Below, piece by piece: positions 54,288-63,610 of a stretch of DNA of 64,000 nt. Location: positions 1-64,000 of the forward strand of contig DASYHP010000047.1 of the NCBI GenBank assembly GCA_035998495.1, written 5' to 3'. The notes under the pieces are model-generated. The model had not been told where the DNA came from. It was given only the letters and a program-made list of their open reading frames with translations, and searched no databases. Position 1 is the stretch's first letter; every line of letters starts with the position of its first letter. Made by a program: the position numbers and the translations under genes. Source of the stretch: Mesorhizobium_B sp035998495. Lineage in GTDB: Bacteria; Pseudomonadota; Alphaproteobacteria; Rhizobiales; Rhizobiaceae.

Positions 54288-55073
54288 ATGGCGACCAATG
54301 AGTTAAAGCAGCTGTGGAAATCCGGCAAGGCGGCGGTGAACGGGTGGCTCGCCATCCCCTCCGGCTTCTCCGCCGAGGTGATGGCCCGCTGCGGCTGGGA
54401 CAGCGTGACGGTGGACATGCAGCACGGCGTGCAGGACTACATGTCCATGGTCTGGTGCTTCCAGGCGATGGGGCGGGAGCCGGTGACGCCGATGGTGCGC
54501 GTGCCGTGGAACGAGCCGGGCATCATCGGCAAGGCGCTGGACGGCGGCGCCTACGGCATCATCTGCCCGATGGTGAACACCAAGGCGGAAGCCGAGGCGC
54601 TGGTCTCCTACTGCCGCTACCCCCCGAAGGGCGCGCGCAGCAACGGCCCGATCCGCGCCGGCTCCTACGGCTCCGCCGGCGAGTACCAGCGCACGGCGAA
54701 TGACGAGATCCTGGTCATCCCGATGATCGAGACCAAGGAGGCGGTGGACAACATCGAGGCGATCCTCGACGTGCCCGGCATCGACGCGATCTATGTCGGG
54801 CCGAGCGACCTGGCCTTCTCGCTCGGCCTGACGCCGAAGCTGGATTCGGAGGAACCGCAGGTCCTCAAGATCTACGAGACCCTGCTGGCAGCCTGCAAGA
54901 AGCGCGGCATCTATGCCGGCATCCACTGCGGCTCTGCGGCCTATGCGGCGCGCGCCATCAAGATGGGCTTCCGCCTGACCACCATCGCCAACGACAGCGG
55001 CCTGATGGCCAAGGCGGCGACGGAGGCGGTGGCCGCGGTGTGGAAGGAAGTGGGCGAGTTCAAGAAGGCCTAA
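54288..55073 (+). CDS. HpcH/HpaI-family class II aldolase
   Basis: This pyruvate-dependent aldolase (261 aa) has the metal-binding Glu in PMIETKEAVDNIE, Asp in YVGPSDLAFSLG, the active-site His in VDMQHGVQDY and an Arg in MVRVPW. Members cleave 2-keto-3-deoxy acids such as 2-keto-3-deoxyglucarate or 4-hydroxy-2-oxoheptanedioate to pyruvate and an aldehyde. AAGGAG precedes the ATG. Its stop overlaps the stop of the convergent amino-acid ATPase gene. Confidence 0.88.
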   Translation: MATNELKQLWKSGKAAVNGWLAIPSGFSAEVMARCGWDSVTVDMQHGVQDYMSMVWCFQAMGREPVTPMVRVPWNEPGIIGKALDGGAYGIICPMVNTKAEAEALVSYCRYPPKGARSNGPIRAGSYGSAGEYQRTANDEILVIPMIETKEAVDNIEAILDVPGIDAIYVGPSDLAFSLGLTPKLDSEEPQVLKIYETLLAACKKRGIYAGIHCGSAAYAARAIKMGFRLTTIANDSGLMAKAATEAVAAVWKEVGEFKKA

Positions 55074-55855
55074 CCGCCCCCGAACAGCCCGTGGAAACGG
55101 CCGAGGAAGCGTTGCAGACGCTCATTGGCCGGCTTGTCGAAGACCTCGGAAGGTGGCCCGGACTGGGCCACCTTGCCGCCATCCATGAAGACGACGTGGT
55201 GCGAGACCTCCCGCACGAACAGCATCTCATGGCTGACCACCAGCATGGTCATGCCGGCTTCGGCCAGCGCCTTCATCACGCCGAGAACCTCCGCCACCAG
55301 TTCCGGGTCCAGCGCGCTGGTCACCTCGTCGAACAGAAGCAGCCGCGGCTCCATCGCCACGGCGCGGGCGATGGCGACGCGCTGCTGCTGGCCGCTCGAC
55401 AGTTGGTAGGGGTAGTGGCCGCGCCGCGCCTCCAGCCCCACCTTGCCGAGCCAATGCGCCGCGATCTCGCGCGCCTGCGGCTTCGGCTTGCCCAGCACCT
55501 TGGTCAGGCCGAGCATCACGTTCTCCTCCGCCGTCAGGTGGGGGAACAGGTTGAAGCTCTGGAACACCATGCCGATGCGGGCGCGCTGCGCGGAAACCTT
55601 GGCCTCCGACATCCGGCGGCGCCGGCCGCCCTCGACGCTGTAGCCGATGGGCTCGCCGTCCAGCAGGATGTCGCCGGCATCATGCTCCTCCAGCATGTTG
55701 ACGCAGCGCAGGAAGGTGGTCTTGCCGGAGCCGGATGCGCCGATCAGCGACACCACCTGGCCCTGCCGCACCTCCAGGTCGATGCCCTTCAGCACCTCCG
55801 TCTCACCGAAGCTCTTGCGGACGCCCTGGGCGCGCAGCAGCACCTGGTCGGACAT
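55070..55855 (-). CDS. Polar amino-acid ABC importer ATPase (GlnQ/HisP-like)
   Basis: This 261-residue ATPase has Walker A GASGSGKTT, Q-loop MVFQSFNLFPHLT, signature LSSGQQQRVAIARAV (Ser for the second Gly position, a common variant), Walker B LLLFDEVTSALDPEL and H-loop VVSHEMLFVREV. These are hallmarks of the polar amino-acid uptake group. It ends a leftward operon of binding protein, two permeases and ATPase. Confidence 0.92.
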   Translation of the reverse strand: MSDQVLLRAQGVRKSFGETEVLKGIDLEVRQGQVVSLIGASGSGKTTFLRCVNMLEEHDAGDILLDGEPIGYSVEGGRRRRMSEAKVSAQRARIGMVFQSFNLFPHLTAEENVMLGLTKVLGKPKPQAREIAAHWLGKVGLEARRGHYPYQLSSGQQQRVAIARAVAMEPRLLLFDEVTSALDPELVAEVLGVMKALAEAGMTMLVVSHEMLFVREVSHHVVFMDGGKVAQSGPPSEVFDKPANERLQRFLGRFHGLFGGG

Positions 55856-55865
55856 GCGGGCCTCC

Positions 55866-56537
55866 TCAGTATCTCAGGTAGGAGAAGCGTCGCTCCAGCG
55901 CGGCGCCGAGCTGCGCGATGGCGAAGTTGATGATCAGGTACAGCAGCCCGGCGAACAGGTAGAAATCGATGATCATGTAGTTGCGGGCCACGATCTGCTG
56001 CGTCGACAGCAGCAGCTCCACCACGCCGATGACGGACAGCAGCGTGGTACCCTTCACCACCTCCAGCCCCGTGTTCACCCAGGGCGGCAGCATCCGGCGG
56101 ATGGCCTGCGGCAGGATGACGTAGCGCAGCCGCTGGTCGAAGCGCAGGCCGATGGCCTTGGCCGCCTCCATCTGCCCCGCCGGCACGGACTGCACGGCGC
56201 CGCGCAGGTTTTCGGCGATATGCGCGGTGGCGAAGGCGGACAGCGCGATGACGCCCGCCCAGTAGGCCGGCACGTTGATGCCGAACAGCGACAGCCCGTA
56301 ATAGGTGAACAGGATCAGCACCAGCACCGGGATGCCGCGCAGCACGTCCACGTACAGCCGCGCCAGCCAGCGCAGCGGCCGCCAGCCATAGGCCAGGATG
56401 GTGCCGATCAGGACGCCGGCCACGGTCGCGGCGATGATGGTCAGGCCGGAACTCGACAGCGTCGCCCAGATGCCGCGCAGCAGCGAATAGCGCGCCTGCC
56501 AGGCCTCGAAGGCGAAGGTGCCGGGGGCGAAATCCAT
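55866..56537 (-). CDS. Amino-acid ABC importer permease 2 (HisM-like)
   Basis: This 223-residue membrane protein has about five hydrophobic segments and the EAA loop QMEAAKAIGLRFDQRLRY followed by ILPQAIRRMLP. RGIPVLVLILFTYYGL is the typical second-helix motif of this family. The frame continues upstream but the ATG at 56537 fits family length and leaves a two-base gap to the preceding gene. Confidence 0.9.
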   Translation of the reverse strand: MDFAPGTFAFEAWQARYSLLRGIWATLSSSGLTIIAATVAGVLIGTILAYGWRPLRWLARLYVDVLRGIPVLVLILFTYYGLSLFGINVPAYWAGVIALSAFATAHIAENLRGAVQSVPAGQMEAAKAIGLRFDQRLRYVILPQAIRRMLPPWVNTGLEVVKGTTLLSVIGVVELLLSTQQIVARNYMIIDFYLFAGLLYLIINFAIAQLGAALERRFSYLRY

Positions 56538-56539
56538 CG

Positions 56540-57208
56540 TCAGCGGATCGTCGCGTAGCGGCGTTCCAGCAGCCGCAGCCCCAGCGCCAGCAGATAGGCG
56601 GTCGCGAGGTACATGGCGCTGGCCGCCAGCCACACCTCCATCACCCGGAAGGTGTTGGCGTTGATCTGCCGCGCCGTGAAGGTCAGTTCCGGAATGGCGA
56701 TGGCGGCGGCAAGCGAGGTGTCCTTGAACAGCGAGATCAGGTTGTTGCCGACGGAGGGCAGCGTGATGCGGAACATCACCGGCAGCACCACCCAGCGCTG
56801 CCGCTGCCAGGGCCGCATGCCGATGGCCTTTGCCGCCTCCACATACTGCTTGGGGATGGAGGACAGCCCGGCGCGGAACACCTCGCTCATATAGGCGCCG
56901 GCATACAGCGACAGCGTCAGGATGAAGCTTTCCGTCTTGTCCAGAAAGTAGATGCCGAATTCCGGCAGGCCGAAATAAACGAAGAAGACCAGCAGCAGCA
57001 GCGGCGTGCAGCGGATCAGCTCGACATAGGCCCAGATCGGCGTGGACAGCCAGCGCCGGCCGGAGACGCGCGCATAAGCCGCCGCCAGCCCGATGACGCA
57101 GCCGATCAGCAACGACACCACCGCCAGCCCCAGCCCGAGGGCCAGGGCTTCCAGGAACTTGTTGGCGTTCCGGGTGATGACGGTCCAGTCGAAGTTGTAG
57201 TCGATCAT
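56540..57208 (-). CDS. Amino-acid ABC importer permease 1 (HisQ-like)
   Basis: This 222-residue permease is homologous to its neighbour: ELIRCTPLLLLVFFVYFGL, then EAA loop YVEAAKAIGMRPWQRQRW and VLPVMFRITLP. The two form the heterodimeric channel of a polar amino-acid importer. It starts with ATG 34 bases after the binding-protein gene stop. Confidence 0.9.
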   Translation of the reverse strand: MIDYNFDWTVITRNANKFLEALALGLGLAVVSLLIGCVIGLAAAYARVSGRRWLSTPIWAYVELIRCTPLLLLVFFVYFGLPEFGIYFLDKTESFILTLSLYAGAYMSEVFRAGLSSIPKQYVEAAKAIGMRPWQRQRWVVLPVMFRITLPSVGNNLISLFKDTSLAAAIAIPELTFTARQINANTFRVMEVWLAASAMYLATAYLLALGLRLLERRYATIR

Positions 57209-57242
57209 GCGGCCGCGTCGCCGGATCGGGGCCGCGGCAGGG

Positions 57243-58127
57243 TCAGGAGAATTCGGCCGGGAAGCCCACCTTGGGCGTCGCCAGTTCGATGCCGAACCAC
57301 TTCTTGTAGGAGGCGGCGAAGGTGTCGAAATCGACGCCCATCATCGCTTCCTTGTACACCGTGTTCACCCAGTTCAGCCAGATCGGGTCGCCGGGCTTGA
57401 CGGCGGAGGCGTAGGAGTTCGGCATCCAGCCATAGCCGGCATCGACGAAGCGGCCCGGGGCCTGCGCCATCAGCCAGCGCATGGCGGACTGGTCGGCCAG
57501 GTAGGCATCGATGCGGCGCGCGTTCAGCGCCTGCAGCGTCGCATCCGGGCTCTCGAAGGCGTCGACGCGGGCCTGCGGCAGCGCCTTGCGGATCCATTCC
57601 TGCAGGAAGACGTTCTGCATGCCGCCGACCCGCGCATCGGCGCCGGCCGCCTTCACCTGGTCGAAATTGCTGAACCGCCCGCCGCGCGCCAGCAGCAGCA
57701 GGCCGACGCCCTCCCGGTAGTAGGGGATGGTGAATTCCACCTGCTGCGCGCGGCCCGGCGTCACCGTCATCCACTGCACCACGATGTCCACCTTGTCGGT
57801 GATCAGCGACGGGATGCGCGCGTCGGAACCCTGCAGCACGAATTCCACCTTGGTGGGGTCGTCGAACAGCGACTTCGCGAGCAGCCGCGCCAGGTCGATG
57901 TCCATGCCGACGAGCTGTCCGCTGGCATCCTCGAAATGCCAGGGCGGGTTGGTGCTGCCGGTGCCGACGATCAGCTTGCCGCGCTCGCGGATGGTCTGCA
58001 GCTTGCTGCGTCCCGCGGTCTGCGCCGCCGCCTGGCGTGGCGCGATCAGCGCCGCGGCGCCGCCAAGCGCCGCGCCGACCCCGAGCAGGCCACGGCGCAC
58101 CGGACCCGTGTCACGAACCTCGTCCAT
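57243..58127 (-). CDS. Amino-acid ABC importer periplasmic binding protein (family 3)
   Basis: This 294-residue binding protein has an RR-containing signal region (RRGLLGVGAALGGAAALIAP, cleavage near AAAQT), so Tat export is possible. The family 3 motifs are GKLIVGTGSTNPPWHFED, VGMDIDLARLLAK, VDIVVQWMTVTPGRAQQV and DAYLADQSAM. Such proteins bind polar or charged amino acids or opines. It heads the leftward operon. Confidence 0.9.
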   Translation of the reverse strand: MDEVRDTGPVRRGLLGVGAALGGAAALIAPRQAAAQTAGRSKLQTIRERGKLIVGTGSTNPPWHFEDASGQLVGMDIDLARLLAKSLFDDPTKVEFVLQGSDARIPSLITDKVDIVVQWMTVTPGRAQQVEFTIPYYREGVGLLLLARGGRFSNFDQVKAAGADARVGGMQNVFLQEWIRKALPQARVDAFESPDATLQALNARRIDAYLADQSAMRWLMAQAPGRFVDAGYGWMPNSYASAVKPGDPIWLNWVNTVYKEAMMGVDFDTFAASYKKWFGIELATPKVGFPAEFS

Positions 58128-58193
58128 CCTCGAATCCCTCGCCGCTGCGGCGGTTACAGCCGAACCTTTCGGCGCGCCATTGTCAATGAAAGA

Positions 58194-59951
58194 TCAGTCC
58201 TGGAACTCCAGCTCCACCAGCGCGCCGCCCGGCCGCGCGCGGCGCGTGCAGCCCACCGTCTCCCGCGCCGCGAGCCACATGGCGAAGGCTTCATGCGCGC
58301 TGTCGTCGCCGTCCAGGTCCATCGCCTGCGGCGTGACGGACGGTGCCGGCAGCACGCCGCCGGCGTGCTGCACGGTGACGCGCACCACGTCATCCGCGGC
58401 GGTGACCTGCAGCACCGCGTCCGGCAGGCCGCGCCCGGCCAGGATCTCCAGCACCTCGACCAGCGCGTTGCGGATCGCGTTGGCGCTGGCCAGGCGCAGC
58501 GCCCAGGCGCCGGCCGCCTGTTCGACGAAGCGGTCCACCGCCTGCGGCATCCCGGCCCCGAGCTCGATCGCGAAACCCGCCTTGCGCGTCACCATCGGCA
58601 GCGTCAGCAGGTGCAGCAGGAAGGCGGCGGTGAAGGCAAAGGTCACCGGGGACACCAGCGCCGCCGGCAGATGCCGCGCGAACAGCGCCGGGTCCACCAT
58701 CACCGCCAGCCCGCCGATCAGGCCGAGCCCGGCGCAGCAGGTGCGCCGCACATCCAGCGCGCGGGCCGCCATCAGCGTGGCGCCGCTGGCCACCATGAAG
58801 GCGCCGACAAAGGCGATCATCGCCGCGGCCACCGGCCCCGGCAACAGGATGATCAACGAGACCAGCTTGGGCGAGCAGGCGAGCAGCAGGAGCAGCCCCG
58901 CGCCGTACAGCGCCACGCGCCGGCTCAGCGAACGCGTGGACACCGAAAGCCCGACGCAGGCGGAGGAGGTGCTCGGCCCGAAGGCGCCGATCAGCCCCGC
59001 GCCCATCACGGCGAACATGCCGGCCAGGATGCCGCGCCGCAGCGGCGCCGTGTCCGGCTTGGTCCAGCCGGCATGCGCGGCGCGCTGGTAGGTCAGCAGG
59101 TCGCCGAGCCAATCCGGCAGCAGGCAGACCAGCGCGACAAGGAAGGCCAGCAGCAGCCCCGGCGTGACGCCGCCGAAATCCGGCGGCACCGGCACCGGCA
59201 GGCCGAACCAGGGTGCCGCCGCCAGCGCCGCCGCCGCGGCGGGGTCCGCCGGCACCAGCAGCAACGCCAGCGCGCTGCCGGCGACGCCGCCGAGGATCAC
59301 GGCGAAGCGCGCCAGGGGCCAGCGCAGCGTCGCGGCCGCGACCATGATGAGCAGCACCGCCGCCAGCAGCAGCAGGGCATGGCTTTCCGGCATGCCCCGC
59401 ACGCCGTCCCGCATCGCCAGCTCCAGCGCCCGCGGCAGCAGGCTGACGCCGATCATGAAGACTACCACGCCGGTGAGCTCCGACGGGATCAGGCTGAGCA
59501 GCCGCGGCACCGCCAGGAACAGGACCATCGCCGCGATCGCCGCCAGGATCATGGCTGCCCCCGCCGTCCCCATCCCGGCGCCGCTGGAGGCTGCCAGCAG
59601 ATAGGCGCCGAGGAAGATCGGCGTCGGCACGTTGGGCACGCCATAGCCGGAACCCACCGGGCCGCGCGTCAGCCCCTGCAGCACCACGCCCAGCGCGCAG
59701 CCGACCAGGGCCAGGCTGACCAGCGACATGATGCCGGCCGCATCCAGGCCGAAGGCGGCCCCGGCCAGGGCCGGCAGCAGCCAGTACACCGACTGCAGCG
59801 CCACCTGCTGCCAGGCCAGCCCGAGCCCCTGCGCCAGGCCCGGCGCTTCGTCCGGCGCATGCAGCAGGGCGGCCGGGCGCTGCGCCGGCCGGTCCCGGGC
59901 GCGGTTCATCCATTCGGGAAGGCCGGGCGATCTGCGGCGGAAGGATTCCAT
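58194..59951 (-). CDS. NCS2-family purine/pyrimidine permease with C-terminal ATPase-like extension
   Basis: This 585-residue protein has about twelve membrane segments over residues 45-440 in the NCS2 (uracil/xanthine permease) pattern, including GYGVPNVPTPIFLGAY, GVVVFMIGVSLLP and FGPSTSSACVGLS. About 130 soluble residues follow, from RKAGFAIELG onward. This tail contains ANAIRNALVEVLEI and VTAADDVVRVTVQH, ending in GGALVELEF, which recalls RsbW/HATPase-like domains. NCS2 permeases normally stop after about 430-480 residues, so the tail is unusual. The start (59951) is uncertain: no ribosome site is clear. Confidence 0.78.
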   Translation of the reverse strand: MESFRRRSPGLPEWMNRARDRPAQRPAALLHAPDEAPGLAQGLGLAWQQVALQSVYWLLPALAGAAFGLDAAGIMSLVSLALVGCALGVVLQGLTRGPVGSGYGVPNVPTPIFLGAYLLAASSGAGMGTAGAAMILAAIAAMVLFLAVPRLLSLIPSELTGVVVFMIGVSLLPRALELAMRDGVRGMPESHALLLLAAVLLIMVAAATLRWPLARFAVILGGVAGSALALLLVPADPAAAAALAAAPWFGLPVPVPPDFGGVTPGLLLAFLVALVCLLPDWLGDLLTYQRAAHAGWTKPDTAPLRRGILAGMFAVMGAGLIGAFGPSTSSACVGLSVSTRSLSRRVALYGAGLLLLLACSPKLVSLIILLPGPVAAAMIAFVGAFMVASGATLMAARALDVRRTCCAGLGLIGGLAVMVDPALFARHLPAALVSPVTFAFTAAFLLHLLTLPMVTRKAGFAIELGAGMPQAVDRFVEQAAGAWALRLASANAIRNALVEVLEILAGRGLPDAVLQVTAADDVVRVTVQHAGGVLPAPSVTPQAMDLDGDDSAHEAFAMWLAARETVGCTRRARPGGALVELEFQD

Positions 59952-60017
59952 TACGGCCCGATCCTGCACCGCGTCGCAAATTCAAGTAAATATGTTGAAC
60001 AAGGATTTCACGCGGGG

Positions 60018-60923
60018 TCAGGCGCGAAGCAGGTCCTCGACCATGGCGCGCGTCGGCGTCGCGCCATCCCGCGCGCGCAGGCCGCCGGCGGCGGAGGCGA
60101 AGCGCATCGCCTCCGCCACCGTCTGCCGTTCCGCCATGGCCAGCGCATAGGCACCGTGGAACACATCGCCCGCGCCGGTGGTGTTGGTGGCCTGGACGCG
60201 GAAGGCCGGCGTGACCCGCGGCTCCGGATCCTCCGCCGTCAGCCACAGCGTGCCCTTCTCCCCCCGCGTCACCCCGGCGGTGCGGCAGCCGGCGGCGATG
60301 GCCTTGCGCAGCCCCTCCACCGGCCGGGCGCCGGGGGCGTAGTTGGTCAGGCCGGGCTGCGAGAAGATCGCGTGGTCGCTGCGCGGGATCAGGTCCAGCA
60401 GCAGGCGGGTTTCGCTTTTCTCGCCGTCGATCACGGTCGGGATGCCACGGGCGCGGGCGTGGTCCAGCGCGGCGCCGCTGCCCTCCGGCCAGCGCGGGTC
60501 GCACAGGAAGGCCTGGGCGCCATCCAGCAGGTGCAGCGGCAGCCAGGCCGGGTCGGTGCCGAGGTTGTCGCCGCGGTAGGAATAGATGCTGCGCTCCCCG
60601 ACCGGGTCCACCAGCACGGCTGAGACCGGGGTGCGCGCATTCGTCGCCATGTGGCAGTGGGAGACATCGACGCCCTGCGCCGCCAGCGCCTCCAGCAGCG
60701 GGCGGCCGTTGAGGTCGTCCCCCACCCGGCCCCAGAAGATGCAGCGCCCACCAAGCCGCGCCACGCCGACCGAGGCATTGGCCGCCAGCCCGCCGGCGCC
60801 CAGGCTGTAGGCAGTGGCGCGGTTCTTGGAAGGCGGCTGGACGATGTCCTGCACAAGGAAAGTGTGGTCCATGACGACGCTGCCGAGGCAGACCACGGTT
60901 GGTCGGAGATCAGGCTGATTCAT
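60018..60923 (-). CDS. PfkB-family carbohydrate kinase
   Basis: This 301-residue ribokinase-fold kinase has VVCLGSVVMDHTFLV at the N-terminus, YSLGAGGLAANASVGVARLG, GRVGDDLNG, and the catalytic ATNTTGAGDVFHGAYALAM near residue 240. The substrate is probably a sugar or nucleoside. It lies downstream-to-downstream with nothing obvious that names it. Its ATG shares the palindromic CATG with the start of the divergent pseudouridine synthase gene. Confidence 0.88.
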   Translation of the reverse strand: MNQPDLRPTVVCLGSVVMDHTFLVQDIVQPPSKNRATAYSLGAGGLAANASVGVARLGGRCIFWGRVGDDLNGRPLLEALAAQGVDVSHCHMATNARTPVSAVLVDPVGERSIYSYRGDNLGTDPAWLPLHLLDGAQAFLCDPRWPEGSGAALDHARARGIPTVIDGEKSETRLLLDLIPRSDHAIFSQPGLTNYAPGARPVEGLRKAIAAGCRTAGVTRGEKGTLWLTAEDPEPRVTPAFRVQATNTTGAGDVFHGAYALAMAERQTVAEAMRFASAAGGLRARDGATPTRAMVEDLLRA

Positions 60924-61647
60924 GCCACCCAGGGTTCCATTGCAACGCACCCTTCGCCAAGCGGAGATTGCACCTGCGCCGCCATTGCCGGAGTGGCTGC
61001 GCGCCCGGATCCTGCATCTGGGGCCGGAGTTGCTGGTGCTGGACAAGCCGGCCGGCCTGCCGGTCTCGGCGCGGAGCGGCGATTCGCTGGAGGCCTGGCT
61101 GCCGGCGCTGCGCCTCGGCAAGAAGCGCCTGCCGCAGCCGGCGCACCGGCTGGATGCGGATACCGCGGGCGTGCTGGCGCTGGGGCGGACGGCGCCGATG
61201 CTGGCCCGGCTGAACCGGCTGTTCGCCGAACGCCGTGTGGAGAAGGTCTATTGGGCCGTCGTCCGCGGCGGCCCGGGGGGCGAGTCGGGCCTGGTGGACG
61301 CGCCCCTGGCCAAGACCAGCAGCGCGGCGCAGGGCTGGCGGATGCGGGTGGACCCGAAGGGCGATGCGGCGCGCAGCGCCTGGCGGGTGCTCGGGCGCGG
61401 CGCCGGGCTGGCCTGGCTGGAATTGCGGCCGGAGACCGGGCGGACGCATCAGCTCCGCGTCCATTGCGCGCATCTCGGCTGCCCGATCCTCGGCGACGCC
61501 ATGTATGGCGGGGGGGTGCAGGGCGGCCAGGCCGGCGGCCTGCACCTGCTGGCGCGCAGCCTGGCGCTGCCGCTGGAGCCGGATCTGCGGGTGGAGGCGC
61601 CGGTGCCGGCACATATGCGGGCGGCGCTGGCCGCCTGCGGCGGATGA
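60922..61647 (+). CDS. RluA-family pseudouridine synthase
   Basis: This 241-residue RNA-modifying enzyme has LLVLDKPAGLPV, the catalytic Asp in HRLDADTAGVL, YWAVVRGG and RPETGRTHQLRVH, all defining the RluA/RluC/RluD group. No S4 RNA-binding domain is present. It isomerises specific uridines in rRNA or tRNA. The ATG used here overlaps the divergent kinase start on the CATG palindrome, leaving no room for a promoter between them. A TTG at 60940 would be an alternative. Confidence 0.88.
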   Translation: MPPRVPLQRTLRQAEIAPAPPLPEWLRARILHLGPELLVLDKPAGLPVSARSGDSLEAWLPALRLGKKRLPQPAHRLDADTAGVLALGRTAPMLARLNRLFAERRVEKVYWAVVRGGPGGESGLVDAPLAKTSSAAQGWRMRVDPKGDAARSAWRVLGRGAGLAWLELRPETGRTHQLRVHCAHLGCPILGDAMYGGGVQGGQAGGLHLLARSLALPLEPDLRVEAPVPAHMRAALAACGG

Positions 61648-61654
61648 GCCCGCC

Positions 61655-63610
61655 TCAGCGCACGCGCAACTCGGCCGCCGCCGCGATGCCGTCCGCGTCC
61701 AGCACCGTGACGCGGTAGAAGCCGGGGCCGGGCGGCGTCCAGGCCGCCTCCCGCCGCGCACGCTGATGCGGCAGCGGCGCGCCATCCACCAGGAACACCA
61801 GCGGGCGGCGGCCGCCGGTGGCGCGCAGGGTGATGGGGCCGGCGCCCTCCACCAGTTCCGCACCAGGCATGGGGAACAGCAGGCGCAGGCGGTCGGCGGC
61901 CTCGGCGAAGGGGCGCGGGGCGGCTCGGACCAGCAAAGGTTGGCGGGGCGCGGCCGGCAGGCGGGCGAAGACCTGGGCCAGCACGGGCAGCGCTGCGGCG
62001 CGGCCGTTGAGGCCGGGGATCGGCGTGCCGTCGGGCCGGCCGATCCAGGCCCCCGCCACATGCCGCGAATCGAGCCCCAGCGCCCAGGCATCGCGACCGC
62101 CCCAGGATGTGCCGGTCTTCCACGCCACGCCGGCCGGCCCACCGCCCGGGAAGGGCTGCACCAGGATGCCGGCGACGGCGGCCGCGGCCCGCGGCAGCAC
62201 CACCTCCGTCCGTTCGGCCCCGGGGGCCGGCAGGGCCACCAGCGGCGCCGCCCGCCCGGCATCGCCGAGCAGCGCATGCAGCGCCACCAGTTCCCGCAGC
62301 GTCGTCCCCGCGCCGCCGAGCGCCAACGGCAGCGAGGCTTCCGCCCCCGGCGCCATCCGCGGCGGGCTGCCGGCGGCCTTCAGCGCGGTGGCGTAGCGCA
62401 GCGCCCCCAGCTCCGACAGCAGCGCCACGGCGGGCAGGTTCAGCGATTGCCGCAACGCCTCCGCCGCCGTCACGCGGCCCATGAAGTCACGCGAGAAATT
62501 CTCCGGCGCATAGCTGCCGAAGCGGAAGGGCAGATCCGCCACCAGCGTCTCCGGCCGCGCCAGCCCGGCCTCGAAGGCCAGGGCGTAGAGGAAGGGCTTC
62601 TGGGCCGAGCCCGGCGACCGGACCGCCTGGGTCAGGTCCAGCATCCCGGCGCGGGCTTCGGCGCCGAAGCTGCCGCCGACCAGGGCGCGGATCTCGCGCG
62701 ATGCCGTCTCCGCCACCACCAGGGCCAGCGCGGCGCGGTCCGGCAGCCCCCGCAGCGCCGCCTCGGCCATGTCTTCCAGCGCGCGTTGCAGGTCGCGGTC
62801 GAGGGTGGTGGCGATGCGGCTGCCGGGCGCGGCGCCCCGGGCCACCTGCCGTGCCAGGTGTGGCGCGAGGCGCGGCATCGGCTGCCGCATGGCGGGTACC
62901 GGCACCTGCAGCGCCAGCGTCCGTTCGGCACCGCTGACCCCGCCGGCGCCGGGCGCCCGGTGCCGCAGCATGGCATCGCGGGCGCGGCGCGCGGCCTGCG
63001 GATGCCGGTCCGGCCGCAGCGCCTCCGGCCGCCGGGCCAGGGCCACCAGCAGCGCCGATTCGGCGGCGTCGAGCTGGCCGGGCGGCCGGCCGAACCAGGC
63101 GAGGGACCCGGCGCGGAGCCCTTCCAGATTGCCGCCCTGCGGCGCCAGGGTCAGCCAGATGCCGAGGATCTCGTCCTTGGAGAACCGCGCCTCGAGCTGC
63201 ATCGCCCGCAGGATCTCCACCAGCTTGCTGCGCAGCGTGCGCGGCCGCGGCTCCAGCAGCCGGGCGGCCTGCATGGTCAGGGTGGAGCCGCCGGACACCA
63301 CCTGCCCGGCGCGCAGCCACTGGAAGGCGGCGCGGCCGAGCGCCAGCGGGTCGAAGCCGGGATGCCAGCGGAAGCGGCGATCCTCCGCCGCCAGCAGCAT
63401 CGCCACCAGATGCGGCGGCACATCGGCCGCGGCGGTCGGCAGGCGCCAGATGCCGCCCGCCGCCGGCAGGGCGGACAGGGTCCGCCCTTCCCGGTCCAGC
63501 ACCTCCACCCCGGCCCGGAGGCGCGACAGGTCGGGCGGCAGGGCGCGGTCGGCGGCGACGGCCGCGCCGGCCAGCACCGCCAGCCCGGCAAGGCCCAGGC
63601 GGCGCCGCAT
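61655..63610 (-). CDS. pbpC: Penicillin-binding protein 1C
   Basis: This bifunctional peptidoglycan synthase (651 aa) has an N-terminal membrane anchor (LGLAGLAVLAGAAVAA), a GT51 glycosyltransferase domain with LLAAEDRRFRWHPGFD and GGSTLTMQAARLL, a transpeptidase domain with the catalytic SAQK in RSPGSAQKPF (the family usually has STLK), SLN in RQSLNLPA and KTGTSWG, and a C-terminal beta domain typical of PBP1C. Its ATG overlaps the stop of the upstream macroglobulin gene. It works in the periplasm on cell-wall synthesis or repair. Confidence 0.93.
   Translation of the reverse strand: MRRRLGLAGLAVLAGAAVAADRALPPDLSRLRAGVEVLDREGRTLSALPAAGGIWRLPTAAADVPPHLVAMLLAAEDRRFRWHPGFDPLALGRAAFQWLRAGQVVSGGSTLTMQAARLLEPRPRTLRSKLVEILRAMQLEARFSKDEILGIWLTLAPQGGNLEGLRAGSLAWFGRPPGQLDAAESALLVALARRPEALRPDRHPQAARRARDAMLRHRAPGAGGVSGAERTLALQVPVPAMRQPMPRLAPHLARQVARGAAPGSRIATTLDRDLQRALEDMAEAALRGLPDRAALALVVAETASREIRALVGGSFGAEARAGMLDLTQAVRSPGSAQKPFLYALAFEAGLARPETLVADLPFRFGSYAPENFSRDFMGRVTAAEALRQSLNLPAVALLSELGALRYATALKAAGSPPRMAPGAEASLPLALGGAGTTLRELVALHALLGDAGRAAPLVALPAPGAERTEVVLPRAAAAVAGILVQPFPGGGPAGVAWKTGTSWGGRDAWALGLDSRHVAGAWIGRPDGTPIPGLNGRAAALPVLAQVFARLPAAPRQPLLVRAAPRPFAEAADRLRLLFPMPGAELVEGAGPITLRATGGRRPLVFLVDGAPLPHQRARREAAWTPPGPGFYRVTVLDADGIAAAAELRVR

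Noticed and set aside
57209..57242. GC-rich partial inverted repeat after the amino-acid binding-protein gene
   Set aside because: Only five bases pair on each side with a long spacer, much weaker than the hairpins found after the other binding-protein genes.
58390..60504. A 704-codon minus-strand frame overlapping the permease and kinase
   Set aside because: It is the +1 shadow of two well-supported genes and is composed mainly of Arg, Ala and Gly.
57207..60623. A 1138-codon open frame on the plus strand
   Set aside because: It is antisense to the amino-acid binding protein, the permease and the kinase. Its product is a low-complexity run of Arg, Gly, His and Gln typical of reverse frames in very G+C-rich DNA.
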